The position numbers and the translations under genes were made by a program. Under the pieces are notes generated by a model. That model did no database searches and was not told where the DNA came from. It saw nothing but the letters and a program-made list of their open reading frames with translations. Positions 1-9,900 of a DNA stretch of 64,000 nucleotides are shown one piece after another. Source of the DNA: Spirosoma sp. 48-14 (GTDB lineage Bacteria > Bacteroidota > Bacteroidia > Cytophagales > Spirosomataceae). Location: the NCBI RefSeq assembly GCF_001898575.1, contig NZ_MKUD01000058.1, positions 248,001-312,000 on the forward strand. The letters are read 5' to 3'. Positions within the stretch are counted from its first letter, which is position 1. Each line of letters starts with the position of its first letter.

Positions 1-1917
1 AAACTCAGCTCCATAAGCCCGCCCTTTTCCACTAAGCAAATCACCCTCCAGATACTTGTTCAGAATCAGGCTGGCCCCGTCGATATAATCAATCTGATTC
101 TGTAGCCATTTGTAATACACCTCCACCGACGCTTCGAACTCACGACCAGTATGGCCGAAGTTCTTGAAATAGCCAGCCGCAACCTGGTCGGCAATCTGCG
201 GTTTAACGTTGTTAGTCGATGGTGTCCAGACATCGAGTGGTGTAGACGCTGTTGTGTTCGAAATCAGGTGGATGTACTGCGCCAGTCGGTTGTAACTGAC
301 TTTTAACGAACTATTGCCCGACAGCTCATACTTAGCCGCCAAACGAGGTTCCCAGTTTCCGTAGGTTTGAATAGTACTCCCACCTTTATAGGCTACCGTT
401 GTCAGAACCTGCCGCCGGGTCCCTACGGGTACATCGGTCTGGAAGGTATAGGCTTCGCCCGGCCCGGTGTAATTGAAGAGCGAATAACGCAGACCGTATT
501 GTAACTGAAGTTGTGGGGTTAGCTGTTGTTCATTCCCAACATATAATGCCGTTTCGAGTGCGTGTTTATTCTCTATTCCGAACGAACGTACGACGCCAGC
601 GCTGGCAGCCGTAGCCGTACCGGGCTGAAAGTCATGAATAATTACCTGACCGCCAAACGTAATCAGATTCTTGCCGAGCGCCAGCGAAAAATCGGGTTTA
701 AGGCTATAATCCACAATGCGGGAATCGGTACGGAAGAAATCGTTGGGCCTCTTCTGCTTTAAGTCGGTATTCAGCGAGTAGTCATAGTTGCTGTAATAAG
801 CGGTTGTATTCAGAAACAATCGCTCACTGAAAATGTGGTTCCAGCGAGCCGATACGGTAGCATTTCCCCAGTTAAACCCAAAATCTGACCCAAACACATC
901 GCGCCCTAAATAGCCCGATAGGAAAACGGTGTTTTTGTCGTTGATCCGGTAATTGCCTTTGGCAGTCAGGTCGTAGAAGTAGAACTTTGCCCCTTTCAGA
1001 TCGCTGTTCAGGAATGGCTGCGCCAGAATATCGGCATAGGAACGACGAGCCGCCACGATGAAGGATCCCTTCCCCTTAAACAAGGGTCGTTCGTACGACA
1101 GTCGACTGAATATCAAACCAATACCGCCATTTAACTCAGGCTTTTTCGCATTTCCTTCTTTCAATCGAACGTCCAGTATCGACGCGATCCGACCACCATA
1201 GTTGGAGGGAATACCACCCTTAATGAGTTTTACATCTTTAACTGCATCGGGATTGAACACCGAAAAGAAGCCAAACAGGTGAGAAGAGTTATAAACCGGC
1301 GCTTCGTCGAGCAGTACTAGATTCTGGTCGATACTACCACCCCGAACGTTAAAGCCGGTAGCTCCTTCACCCACCGTTGTAACGCCTGGCAGTAATTGAA
1401 TACTCCGAATCACATCGACCTCCCCAAGCAATGCCGGAATCCGCTGCAACGTTTTCACATCAATCCGGTTGACACTCATTTCGATGTTCTTCACGTTATC
1501 GTCTTCCCGATTGGCCGAAACGACAACTTCCTGAAGGTCTTTCCCTTCCTGTTTTAGTTCGAGGTCGAGCCGCACGTTTTTATCCGTAAGCTCAACTGTT
1601 CGGGTTTGCTTAGCGTATCCGATATAACTAACAACTAGGTTGTAACCACCAGGAGGCAAGGTAATAGCGTAAAATCCATAACTATTGGTAACCGCTCCTG
1701 TTCCAGTTTCTTTTACATAAACCGATACACCAATCAACCCTTCGCCATTGGCGCCGTCTTTTACATAGCCACTGATGGTTAGCCCGGCTGTTCGGGCTGG
1801 TTTTTCTGGAGTAGTTGCAAGCGTATTGGTTGCTGGTTGGGCCTGCGCTTCATCAGGCTGTAGCGACAGCGTGCCGATAAAAAGGCAACATAGCCAAACG
1901 GGTAAGCCGTGTTTCAT
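1..1917 (-). CDS. TonB-dependent receptor with carboxypeptidase-regulatory-like domain (3' end outside window)
   Basis: Outer-membrane receptor that would import a ligand using TonB energy. It starts at ATG 1917-1915 and runs off the left edge, so 639 codons are seen and the end of the barrel is missing. A signal peptide covers about residues 1-26 (cleavage after AQA). A carboxypeptidase-regulatory-like beta domain follows at about 46-123 (SGYVKDGANGE, then GFYAITLPPGGY). The plug starts near 140 and carries ELKQEGKDLQEVVVSANRE, LLPGV, GFNVRGGS and the NYGGRIASILDVRL-type segment. The last visible residues, GKGRAYGAEF, are typical of a late barrel strand. It has no SusD partner in view, so it is not a standard SusC; the substrate is unknown. 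A TACCTTTG element lies about 60 bases upstream of the start. Confidence 0.93.
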   Translation of the reverse strand, partial: MKHGLPVWLCCLFIGTLSLQPDEAQAQPATNTLATTPEKPARTAGLTISGYVKDGANGEGLIGVSVYVKETGTGAVTNSYGFYAITLPPGGYNLVVSYIGYAKQTRTVELTDKNVRLDLELKQEGKDLQEVVVSANREDDNVKNIEMSVNRIDVKTLQRIPALLGEVDVIRSIQLLPGVTTVGEGATGFNVRGGSIDQNLVLLDEAPVYNSSHLFGFFSVFNPDAVKDVKLIKGGIPSNYGGRIASILDVRLKEGNAKKPELNGGIGLIFSRLSYERPLFKGKGSFIVAARRSYADILAQPFLNSDLKGAKFYFYDLTAKGNYRINDKNTVFLSGYLGRDVFGSDFGFNWGNATVSARWNHIFSERLFLNTTAYYSNYDYSLNTDLKQKRPNDFFRTDSRIVDYSLKPDFSLALGKNLITFGGQVIIHDFQPGTATAASAGVVRSFGIENKHALETALYVGNEQQLTPQLQLQYGLRYSLFNYTGPGEAYTFQTDVPVGTRRQVLTTVAYKGGSTIQTYGNWEPRLAAKYELSGNSSLKVSYNRLAQYIHLISNTTASTPLDVWTPSTNNVKPQIADQVAAGYFKNFGHTGREFEASVEVYYKWLQNQIDYIDGASLILNKYLEGDLLSGKGRAYGAEF

Positions 1918-1977
1918 TGCGTTATTGATAATGAGTATCCGATGGGATGGATACGTCAGGTTGTTCAAATGCTTACG

Positions 1978-1985
1978 CAAAGGTA
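1978..1985 (-). promoter_or_regulatory. Bacteroidota -7 element upstream of the TonB receptor
   Basis: The minus strand reads TACCTTTGCG here, which matches the TAnnTTTG -7 consensus of Bacteroidota. The start codon is about 60 bases downstream. I see no clear -33 TTG at the expected distance, so the call rests on the -7 box alone. Confidence 0.5.
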
Positions 1986-2098
1986 TGGCTACTAACCCAG
2001 AGCTTAGCTAAAATTAGATAAAGCTGCTAAAAACAAGGCTGAACGGCCTTACATACAGGACAAAACCAATACTGAACGAAAAGTAGGGGCAGATTTAT

Positions 2099-2120
2099 GG
2101 GCCAATCTCCAAATTGGCCC
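2099..2120 (-). terminator. Short hairpin after the PPK2 gene
   Basis: GGGCCAAT and ATTGGCCC form an 8-bp perfect stem with a 6-base loop just past the PPK2 stop codon. No good T-run follows on the minus strand, so it may be only a weak or factor-assisted terminator. Confidence 0.4.
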
Positions 2121-2126
2121 TGACAC

Positions 2127-3008
2127 TTATTGAGCTTTTATAACCGCAATCAGTTTCTGTAACTCTTTAAATCGCTTTTCATCAGGTTCAGGATTTTCGA
2201 TCGGCAGTTTTTTCAACTCATCGATGATAATTCGCCCAACCAGCAATCGCATATTTTTCTTATCGTCGGCCGGAATCACGTACCAGGGCGCTTTGTCCGT
2301 AGCGGTTTCATTAATACAGATTTCATAAGCATCCTGGTAATCGTCCCAGAAATCCCGCTCTTTCACGTCGCCCTCTTCAAACTTCCAGTTTTTGTCGATA
2401 TCCTCAATTCGGGCAATTAGTCGATCGGCCTGCTCCTTTTTAGATACGTGCAGGTAAAACTTGATGGTTGGGAAGCCATTGCGGTGCAAAAACGTTTCCA
2501 TATCCCGGATGGCTTCGTAGCGATGTTTGAACAGCTTATCCAGATCTTCCGTTAGTTTTTCGGGCAGGCGCTGGCTTTGTGTAAGGATTTCGGGATGAAC
2601 TTTTACGACCAGCACCTCTTCATAATACGATCGATTAAATATGCCAATCATACCCCGTTCGGGAAGCTCACGCCAACTTCGCCATAGAAAATCGTGATCT
2701 AGTTCCTGATCGGTTGGGCGTTTGAAGGAGTAGACCCGAACCCCGGCTGGGTTGGTTCCGGTAAATACATGTTTGATCGTACCATCTTTTCCGGCCGCGT
2801 CCAACGCCTGAAATACGGTCAGAAGTCCGTATCGGTTGTGGGCAAACATACGCTCCTGCCACTTATCGATTTCGGAAGCCTGCTGCCGAAGAATGGCTTC
2901 ATAATGCGCATCATCTTCGTAAAGGTCATCAACTTTAGTAGGCGCTTTTTTAATTTTCAGCGGCTTTTCGCCGTCATAACGGAAGCGGTCAGTATTGAAA
3001 TCAGTCAC
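2127..3008 (-). CDS. Polyphosphate kinase 2 (PPK2) family phosphotransferase
   Basis: A cytoplasmic enzyme moving phosphate between polyphosphate and nucleotides. The 293-residue protein has the PPK2 Walker A segment ALDAAGKDGTIKHV at about 68-81. A Walker B-like IGIFNRSYYEEV lies at 121-132, and the lid region is rich in Arg/Lys (RDMETFLHRNG, KKEQADRLIARI). Length is normal for a single-domain PPK2. The start is GTG at 3008-3006, giving MTDFNTDRF; no better ATG is seen nearby. It is divergent from msrA and stands alone. The sequence does not tell whether ADP, GDP or AMP is the preferred substrate. Confidence 0.9.
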   Translation of the reverse strand: MTDFNTDRFRYDGEKPLKIKKAPTKVDDLYEDDAHYEAILRQQASEIDKWQERMFAHNRYGLLTVFQALDAAGKDGTIKHVFTGTNPAGVRVYSFKRPTDQELDHDFLWRSWRELPERGMIGIFNRSYYEEVLVVKVHPEILTQSQRLPEKLTEDLDKLFKHRYEAIRDMETFLHRNGFPTIKFYLHVSKKEQADRLIARIEDIDKNWKFEEGDVKERDFWDDYQDAYEICINETATDKAPWYVIPADDKKNMRLLVGRIIIDELKKLPIENPEPDEKRFKELQKLIAVIKAQ

Positions 3009-3119
3009 GGCAGTGAAGGGTAAACTTTACGTTAGGAAGTTCTGTTAACTAGTTAGGCAAATTAACCGAATAAAACTATAAGGTTTCAGGAACTCAACAG
3101 GTTTGTCGAAACAAATTAT

Positions 3120-3689
3120 ATGGCAACAAATCAATCAGGCGCTTTGGCAAAAGCGACCTTTGGCACGGGCTGTTTCTGGTGCACCGAAGCCGTTTACGAA
3201 TCACTAAGGGGCGTTATTGCGGCCGTATCGGGTTACGAAGGTGGCCACAAAGAAAATCCGACCTATAAAGAGGTTTGTACGGGTACAACCGGCCATGCCG
3301 AATGTGTAGAAGTGACGTATGACTCTACGCAAATTACCTATCAAGAATTGCTTGAAGCGTTCTTCCGCAGTCATGACCCAACCTCACTCAATCGGCAGGG
3401 AAATGATATTGGTACGCAATACCGATCGGTCATTTTTTATCACAACGACGAGCAGAAACAACTCGCCGAAACAGCTAAAGCAGAACTGGATAAATCGGGC
3501 GCTTATGACAGCCCAATTGTTACAGAAATTTCGCCGGCCAGTACATTTTACGAAGCTGAAGAATACCACCAAAGCTATTTTGCCAACAATCCGAATCAGG
3601 GCTACTGTGCTTTTGTTGTAGCTCCGAAAGTAGATAAATTCAGGAAAGTTTTTAAAGAAAAATTGAAACCTGATTTAAATCATGCCTAG
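3120..3689 (+). CDS. msrA: Peptide-methionine (S)-S-oxide reductase MsrA
   Basis: Repairs oxidised methionine (S-epimer) in proteins, using thioredoxin as reductant. The 189-residue protein has the catalytic GCFWC motif at 17-21 (nucleophile Cys18). The family block GYEGG, PTYKEVCTGTTGHAE follows at about 38-61, and a likely resolving Cys163 lies in NQGYCAF. It is a single MsrA domain without an MsrB fusion and without an export signal, so it should be cytoplasmic. A strong hairpin terminator follows. It is divergent from the PPK2 gene. Confidence 0.96.
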   Translation: MATNQSGALAKATFGTGCFWCTEAVYESLRGVIAAVSGYEGGHKENPTYKEVCTGTTGHAECVEVTYDSTQITYQELLEAFFRSHDPTSLNRQGNDIGTQYRSVIFYHNDEQKQLAETAKAELDKSGAYDSPIVTEISPASTFYEAEEYHQSYFANNPNQGYCAFVVAPKVDKFRKVFKEKLKPDLNHA

Positions 3690-3715
3690 TAAGTTTCATT
3701 AAAATTATAGTAGAT

Positions 3716-3741
3716 AAGCTCCTCAAATTGAGGAGCTTTTT
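3716..3741 (+). terminator. Rho-independent terminator of msrA
   Basis: AAGCTCCTCA pairs with TGAGGAGCTT around a very short loop and is followed by a run of T. It lies about 25 bases after the msrA stop codon. Confidence 0.85.
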
Positions 3742-3902
3742 ATTTATATAGTGTACTAAACTTAGACTTATCCAAAAGCAACTTACTGAAGACTAGTTAT
3801 TTAAACAATTTATTTCAAAATAGATTATAGGTTATAAATCCCTGTTTGCTATGTTTGTCACAAAGTCAATATTGACCGAATAATAAGAGGTCTGTTTAGG
3901 CG

Positions 3903-3935
3903 TTTGTGAGGCCCACAGATTCGCTTTTACTTTGT
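3903..3935 (+). promoter_or_regulatory. Probable promoter of the beta-barrel gene
   Basis: TTTG at 3903-3906 and TACTTTG at 3929-3935 are 22 bases apart. They resemble the Bacteroidota -33/-7 pair with one base missing in the -7 spacer. The start codon at 3967 would give a leader of about 25 bases. Confidence 0.5.
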
Positions 3936-3966
3936 CTCAAATTTTAACACAAATCAGTTTCGTCAA

Positions 3967-4494
3967 ATGAAAAAAATCCACTTTTCTATCTTATTGGTTC
4001 TTGGTCTGTTAGTCGGCACCCAATCATTTGCTCAATATAAAATTGACAAAGGAACCAAATTAATCAACCTTGGAATTGGCGTAGGTGGCTATGCTAGTGT
4101 AGGTGGTATCGCGTTCGGCGGTTCTGCCGATTTCGGCGTTGCTCCAAATATTACGGTCGGTGGCCAAGTAGCTTATCGTAGCTTCAACTATGGTTACCTC
4201 GGTTACAATGACAAAATCAACTACCTATATTTCGCAGCTCGGGGTTCGTATCACTTTAACGAACTGTTGAACCTGAGTACTGATAAGGCTGATCTGTATG
4301 CAGGTATCGGTTTAGGTTATGAGAGCGTAACTTACAGCTCAAGTTTCGGTAGTGGCTTTAACACATTTGGTAGTGGTATCTATCTGCCAATTCACCTGGG
4401 TGGCCGTTACTTCTTTAGCGAAAAAGTAGGTGCCTTTGGCGAATTAGGAACGGGTATTGCTCCTTTGATGCTGGGTATCACCTTCGGTCTGTAA
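3967..4494 (+). CDS. Small outer-membrane beta-barrel protein
   Basis: A 175-residue exported protein of unknown specific role. A clear signal peptide covers residues 1-22 (hydrophobic LLVLGLLVGT, cleavage after SFA). The mature part alternates glycine and aromatic residues in strands typical of an 8-stranded porin-like barrel (GVAPNITVGGQVAYRSF, LYAGIGLGYESV, LPIHLGGRYFFSEKVGAFGELG). It ends in a hydrophobic strand, GIAPLMLGITFGL. It stands alone between its own promoter-like sequence and a strong terminator, as a separately expressed envelope protein would. Confidence 0.85.
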   Translation: MKKIHFSILLVLGLLVGTQSFAQYKIDKGTKLINLGIGVGGYASVGGIAFGGSADFGVAPNITVGGQVAYRSFNYGYLGYNDKINYLYFAARGSYHFNELLNLSTDKADLYAGIGLGYESVTYSSSFGSGFNTFGSGIYLPIHLGGRYFFSEKVGAFGELGTGIAPLMLGITFGL

Positions 4495-4504
4495 GCACAG
4501 TTGT

Positions 4505-4548
4505 GGCACTAAAAAAGGCAACCGCATGTGGTTGCCTTTTTTAGTGCC
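4505..4548. terminator. Bidirectional terminator between convergent genes
   Basis: A perfect 19-bp inverted repeat with loop GCATGT: GGCACTAAAAAAGGCAACC and its complement. The A6 and T6 tracts lie inside the arms, so a GC stem followed by T6 is read from either strand. It sits between the stop codons of the beta-barrel gene and the prolyl oligopeptidase gene. Confidence 0.9.
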
Positions 4549-4564
4549 TTTCTGCTAGAAGATA

Positions 4565-6703
4565 CTATTTATCCGCTATTTCTTTCAGGCTGGCTATGCC
4601 CATATTCCAGAGGATAAACGAATAAATATCGGCTGTCTGCTCAATATTCTTCTTCGTATTACTTGCGCCGTGACCTGAGTTGGTATCAATCCGAATCAGG
4701 ATAGGATTGTTTCCTTTATATATTTCCTGAAGTGTAGCGGCATATTTGAACGAATGCGCCGGTACTACCCGATCGTCGTGGTCGGCCGTTGTGATCAGTG
4801 TGGCCGGATAATTCAGGCCGGGCTTGATGTTCTGAATGGGCGAATAGGCATACAACGCCTTAAACTCTCCGGGATTATCGCTACTTCCATAATCAGCGAT
4901 CCAGTTCCAGCCGATGGTAAATTTATGGAACCGGAGCATGTCCATCACGCCTACCTGTGGGATGGCTACCCGGAACAGTTCGGGCCGCTGATTCATAACA
5001 GCCCCTACGAGTAATCCACCATTCGACCCACCCTGAATAGCCAGTTTAGCCGGGCTGGTGTATTTCTGGGCAATCAGGTATTCAGCTGCGGCAATAAAAT
5101 CATCGAATACATTCTGCTTCTTCAGCTTCATACCCTGCTCATGCCATTTTTCGCCGTATTCACTCCCCCCGCGTAAGTTAGCCTGAGCATACACACCTCC
5201 CTGCTCGAGAAAAGGAATCCGAAATGGACTGAACGAAGGCGGTAAACTTATATTGAAACCACCATAACCATACAGCAAAGTCGGGTTGGTCCCATCCAGC
5301 TTCAGGCCCTTTCGATAAGTAAGAAACATGGGTATTTTAGTACCATCTTTACTCGTATAGAATACTTGCCTGGTCTCATAGGCATCAGGCTTAAAGTCAA
5401 CTTCGGGTGCCCGAAAAACAGTGCTTTTTCGCGTGGCAATGTCGTAGCGGTAAATGGTAGGTGGAAATGTAAAGGATGTAAAGGTATAGAATACGAATTT
5501 GTCGTCCTTCTCGCCACCAAAGCCCCCAGCCGAACCCAAAGCGGGTAGTTTCACTTCACTCTCCCACTTGCCGTTGTAATCATACACATCAATTTTTGAG
5601 ACAACGTCCTTGCTGTACTCGACGAACAGTTTACCACCAGCCGCCTGTACACTTCCTTCGGCAATAGGTTCTGGTTTTTCAGGAATAAGGTCGGCAAAGG
5701 TTTTCTTCTTTGTATCGAAGGCAATGACTTTACTATTCGGCGCTTTTTCGTTCGTCAAAATAAGTAATCGATCACCGTCATTATCGACCACGTCATAACT
5801 AAAGTCGGTAATGTCGGCAACAACAGGTGCGAAGGTTTTATTTCCTGATTTCGCATCCAGGAAAAACAGTGCATTGCCATCTTTCCCTTTGCCTCGGTCA
5901 CTCACCGTTAGCAATGCAAATCGCTCATCATCGGTGGTTTGTAGTGTATGAAACCGTTGGGGATTTTTGGGGTCTTCATATACCAGCTTGTCGGCCGACT
6001 GCGGGGTGTTGAGTTTATGAAAGAATACCTGGTGATTTTCGTTTTTGGCAGCCAAGGCACTGCCTTCGGGTTTCGGATACCGGCTGTAATAAAACCCGTC
6101 GCCCTGCCAGGCTGCGCCCGACACCTTCACCCATTCGATTTTTTCAGACAGATATTGCTTCGTGGCCAGGTCCATAATCTGGTATTCCTGCCAGTCGGAA
6201 CCACCCTTCGACAAACCTACAACAGCATATTTCCCGTCTTTCGATAATGAAAAAGCCCCAAGCCGGGTGGTCCCATCAGTCGACAATTTGTTCGGGTCAA
6301 GGACTAGCTCGGGTTTTCCGTCAAGGCCTTTTTGTCGGTAAAGAACGGCCTGATTTTGCAGACCGTCATTTTTCGAGAAGTAGAACCAATCGCCCTTCCG
6401 GCTGGGTGCCGAATATTTTGGATAATTGTATATCTGTTCCAGCCGGTTCTGTAACTGTTTACGGTATGGAATCTGCGCCAGATAGTCGAACGTTACTTTA
6501 TTTTCGGTTTTAACCCAGTCGGCCGTTTCGGCAGAACGGTCATCTTCGAGCCAACGGTACGGATCAGCTACCTGCGTACCATGATAGGTATCGACCTGAT
6601 CGGTTTTACGAGCGTGCGGATAGGTAAGCGGCTGCGTTGCCTGCCCCTGTGCCCCCAGTGAACTTAGCATAAGACATACTTGAATAACCCTCAAATAACG
6701 CAT
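4565..6703 (-). CDS. Prolyl oligopeptidase family serine peptidase (S9A), exported
   Basis: Cleaves short peptides after proline. The 712-residue protein begins with a signal peptide (about 1-22, SSLGAQGQA), so it should be periplasmic. The family hallmark DPYRWLEDDRSAETADWV follows, then the beta-propeller, then the alpha/beta-hydrolase domain. The nucleophile is Ser560 in GGSNGG. The acid is in ADHDDRVVP at about 641-648 and the base is His678 in SGHGAS. Length is standard for prolyl endopeptidase. It is divergent from the sensor kinase gene; the spacer between them shows no clear promoter box. Confidence 0.95.
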   Translation of the reverse strand: MRYLRVIQVCLMLSSLGAQGQATQPLTYPHARKTDQVDTYHGTQVADPYRWLEDDRSAETADWVKTENKVTFDYLAQIPYRKQLQNRLEQIYNYPKYSAPSRKGDWFYFSKNDGLQNQAVLYRQKGLDGKPELVLDPNKLSTDGTTRLGAFSLSKDGKYAVVGLSKGGSDWQEYQIMDLATKQYLSEKIEWVKVSGAAWQGDGFYYSRYPKPEGSALAAKNENHQVFFHKLNTPQSADKLVYEDPKNPQRFHTLQTTDDERFALLTVSDRGKGKDGNALFFLDAKSGNKTFAPVVADITDFSYDVVDNDGDRLLILTNEKAPNSKVIAFDTKKKTFADLIPEKPEPIAEGSVQAAGGKLFVEYSKDVVSKIDVYDYNGKWESEVKLPALGSAGGFGGEKDDKFVFYTFTSFTFPPTIYRYDIATRKSTVFRAPEVDFKPDAYETRQVFYTSKDGTKIPMFLTYRKGLKLDGTNPTLLYGYGGFNISLPPSFSPFRIPFLEQGGVYAQANLRGGSEYGEKWHEQGMKLKKQNVFDDFIAAAEYLIAQKYTSPAKLAIQGGSNGGLLVGAVMNQRPELFRVAIPQVGVMDMLRFHKFTIGWNWIADYGSSDNPGEFKALYAYSPIQNIKPGLNYPATLITTADHDDRVVPAHSFKYAATLQEIYKGNNPILIRIDTNSGHGASNTKKNIEQTADIYSFILWNMGIASLKEIADK

Positions 6704-6931
6704 AGTTTGCTTGACGATTGATGGTAAAATCGTTACAGGCTACGAATTTCGACTTGAAATCGGAGAAACACTAGCTGTTTATGATTTACTATGATTCACA
6801 TCGGGTTCATCATTTACGTCATATGTCAACATTAGCGCAACCTAACTGTATTTATTAGCCTACAAACTTGGATATTTACCAAATAAATAGCTCATTTACA
6901 AAGGCTTCCTCAACTACCACTCTTTGCCCCA

Positions 6932-9900
6932 ATGATACGCTCTGGCTATCTGTACCTAGTTGTGCTTTTCTGGAGTGTATGGCCTCAGTTTGTACGGGGG
7001 CAATCGGCAACAACGCCCATTTTCCGGGTCGATCATATTGGCGTTAGTGACGGCCTTACGCAGGGCTCGGTCTACTACATTCACAAAGACAGTCGTGGCT
7101 TTCTGTGGTTCGGAACACAGGATGGATTGAATCGCTACGATGGCCACCATTTCCACACGTACCGACCCGCCTTAACGAAAGATGGTATTGTGCAGCCAGG
7201 CACTATTCGGGGCATTAATATCTTCGGTATTGTCGAAGATACTGATGGCAATCTTTGGATAGGCACAGAGGTGGGGCTGAACCGCTATGACCGTCGGCAT
7301 GACCGTTTCGATTGCTTTTTTGTCAATGGCTCAAAGCCAGGCCGTTCCCGGCTCACAAGCCGTACCATGCCTTTCTCTATTGACTCTACTAATCTGACTT
7401 ATCTGAGCGATGCCGAAGGGCTGGTGCAGTTCAATTACCGAACACTACGCAAAACCATATTAGCGGCCAATCTGCATCCCACCCGCGAATATGATCTGCA
7501 AAGTTCCGCCGTTAAGACCCCATCGGGCGATATCTGGCTGCATGGAACCACAGGTATCCAGCGCTACGAGCCCAATACCCATAAACTATCTCGCTATTTT
7601 AGCAATCATCCCCACAATCTGGCGGGTTCGGCACAGGCGGTTTCTTCCTTTTTTATTGAGGACAGTATTGCCTGGTTGGGTACCCATAAAGGCCTGATTC
7701 GACTCAATTATCAAAACGGCACCTTCCAGACGTATGATCTGGTTGGCAATCATACGATTAGTTCAATCTATAGCCTGGCTTCCGACAATCGCGGCCGCCT
7801 GTGGCTTGGTACACAACAGGATGGTGTGTTGTATTTTGATAAACGTTCTCGTCTGTTTGGACAGGTAACCGATTTCCTGAAAGCCACCCGGCAGCTCAAT
7901 GAGTTTAAAATCAGCAAGGTATATGTAGACAACACGGGGATCGTTTGGGCTAATACAGACCCCGATGGCATGGCCCGTATTGTTCCCGATGCCTTTTTAT
8001 TCGGTGGTTCGGTGAAAAGTCAGGCTAATGATGGGCTGCCTGCCAATCAGAAACTGACCAACTATACGATTCGGGGATTTCTGGAGGAGCGATTCGATCG
8101 GCTATGGGTGCTCACTCAGGCAGGCATCAATGTGCTCGACCCACGTACCAATTTAATAACCGAGCGCTTTTTTACATCACCGCTAACCGGTAATGGCCGC
8201 CCTCAGATCGTCCCTAAGTGTTTATACCGTGATCCGCAACGCCGTATCTGGGTGGGTCATATCGGTGGGGTTCTGGCGTTTGATTCAAAATCACGAACGT
8301 TCACATCCATTCCTTTTTCTAGCTCAACAAACCTCGTTAGCAGCAATTACGTACGCAATCTGACCAGTATCAGTGATAGCTTTTTACTGGCGGGGACCGA
8401 AGATGGTCTCTACGTGTTGAATACCGTCAAACGTAACTGGTCAAAATTACCTCTACTCGACGGACAGAACATTTTTAGCATCTGGTACAACACTAAAGCG
8501 CATCAACTCTGGGTAGGCACTTACCTAAACGGGTATTACTGTTATCAACTTTCCCAGCCAGAAGCTGGCAAATCCCTCAACTGGCGATTTCTTCGCTCCG
8601 GCCTGAAAGGGTTTATGATCTTGCACATCCGGCCTGATGCTAGTCAGCAAACAATCTGGCTTTCGTGCGACCGAGGATTAGTAGCGCTAAATGCTCAAAC
8701 GGGCCGATTCCGGCTTTATACCGAACAACAGGGCCTGGCCAATTCCTTCGTCTACGGCACGATTAGCGACGTTCAGCAGAAAATCTGGATGAGTACGAAC
8801 CGAGGTATTTCAAGACTAGACCCCGAAACGCAGGTTATCAAAAATTTTACCCCGAAAGATGGCCTTCAGGGATACGAGTTCAATGGCAATGCGTTTATGC
8901 GGGCAGCTAATGGTGAACTTTATTTCGGAGGAGTGAATGGTTTCAACCGCTTTCGACCTGATGCGTTTCGGAGCAGCACCTTCAATCCATATGTCTATAT
9001 TTACTCACTCACGATCAACGAACAACCGTATCGTTCCGAGACCTATGTGGGTGAAACGAAAGAAATCCGTCTGGACTATTCTCAAAATACATTAGCCCTT
9101 GAATTTGCCGCCCTTGATTTCTTCAGCAATGGCCATAATTCGTATCAGTATCAGCTTACGGGTTACGACGACCAATGGGTTATGGCTGGCGAGCGTAACT
9201 ATGTACGCTATGCCAATTTACCACCCGGCTCTTATACCTTTCAGATCAAAGCGGCTAATCAGGATGGGCACTGGAGTCATCGGATTCGGAAACTGATTAT
9301 TCACATTGAGCCCCCATTCTGGAAAACGATTCCATTTGTATTAAGCCTGATCGTATTACTAATAGTAGGTGTCTGGATTTGGGTACGTCGCCGGGAAGAT
9401 AGTATTCGCCAGCAGCAGGTTGACCGACTGCGTTTGGCATACGAGATTCAGGAGCAGGTCAAAAAAGACATCGCCCGCGATTTACATGATGAAATTGGGA
9501 CTCGCCTGGCCACTATCAAACTGTATACGAATCAACTAACAAAACAAGCTGGAGAAACCCCAAAAATTCTCTCCCTTAAATCGACGGTAAATCAACTAAT
9601 TAACGATACCATCAGCGACGTCCGAAATCTGCTTCGAAAGCTGAATCCGCAAACTCTGGAACAACATGGGTATGTGGCGGCTGTTGATGAACTATTTTCC
9701 CGAATAGGTGCCAGTGGCGGTATTGTTGCTCAATTCGACGGGGGAGATACGCTGGAAAATGCCAATCGACTTCCCACCGAGACCGAAGTCATGCTCTATC
9801 GCATTACGCAGGAACTGGTCAGTAATTCGCTAAAACACGCCAGTCCACGGCGGATCGGTCTACAATTGAAGCCTCAGCAAGACCAGCTTGTTCTGGTTTA

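Noticed and set aside
1775..2011. A 78-codon plus-strand frame over the start of the TonB receptor
   Set aside because: Antisense to the signal peptide and regulatory domain of the receptor; the apparent lipoprotein-like Cys is chance.
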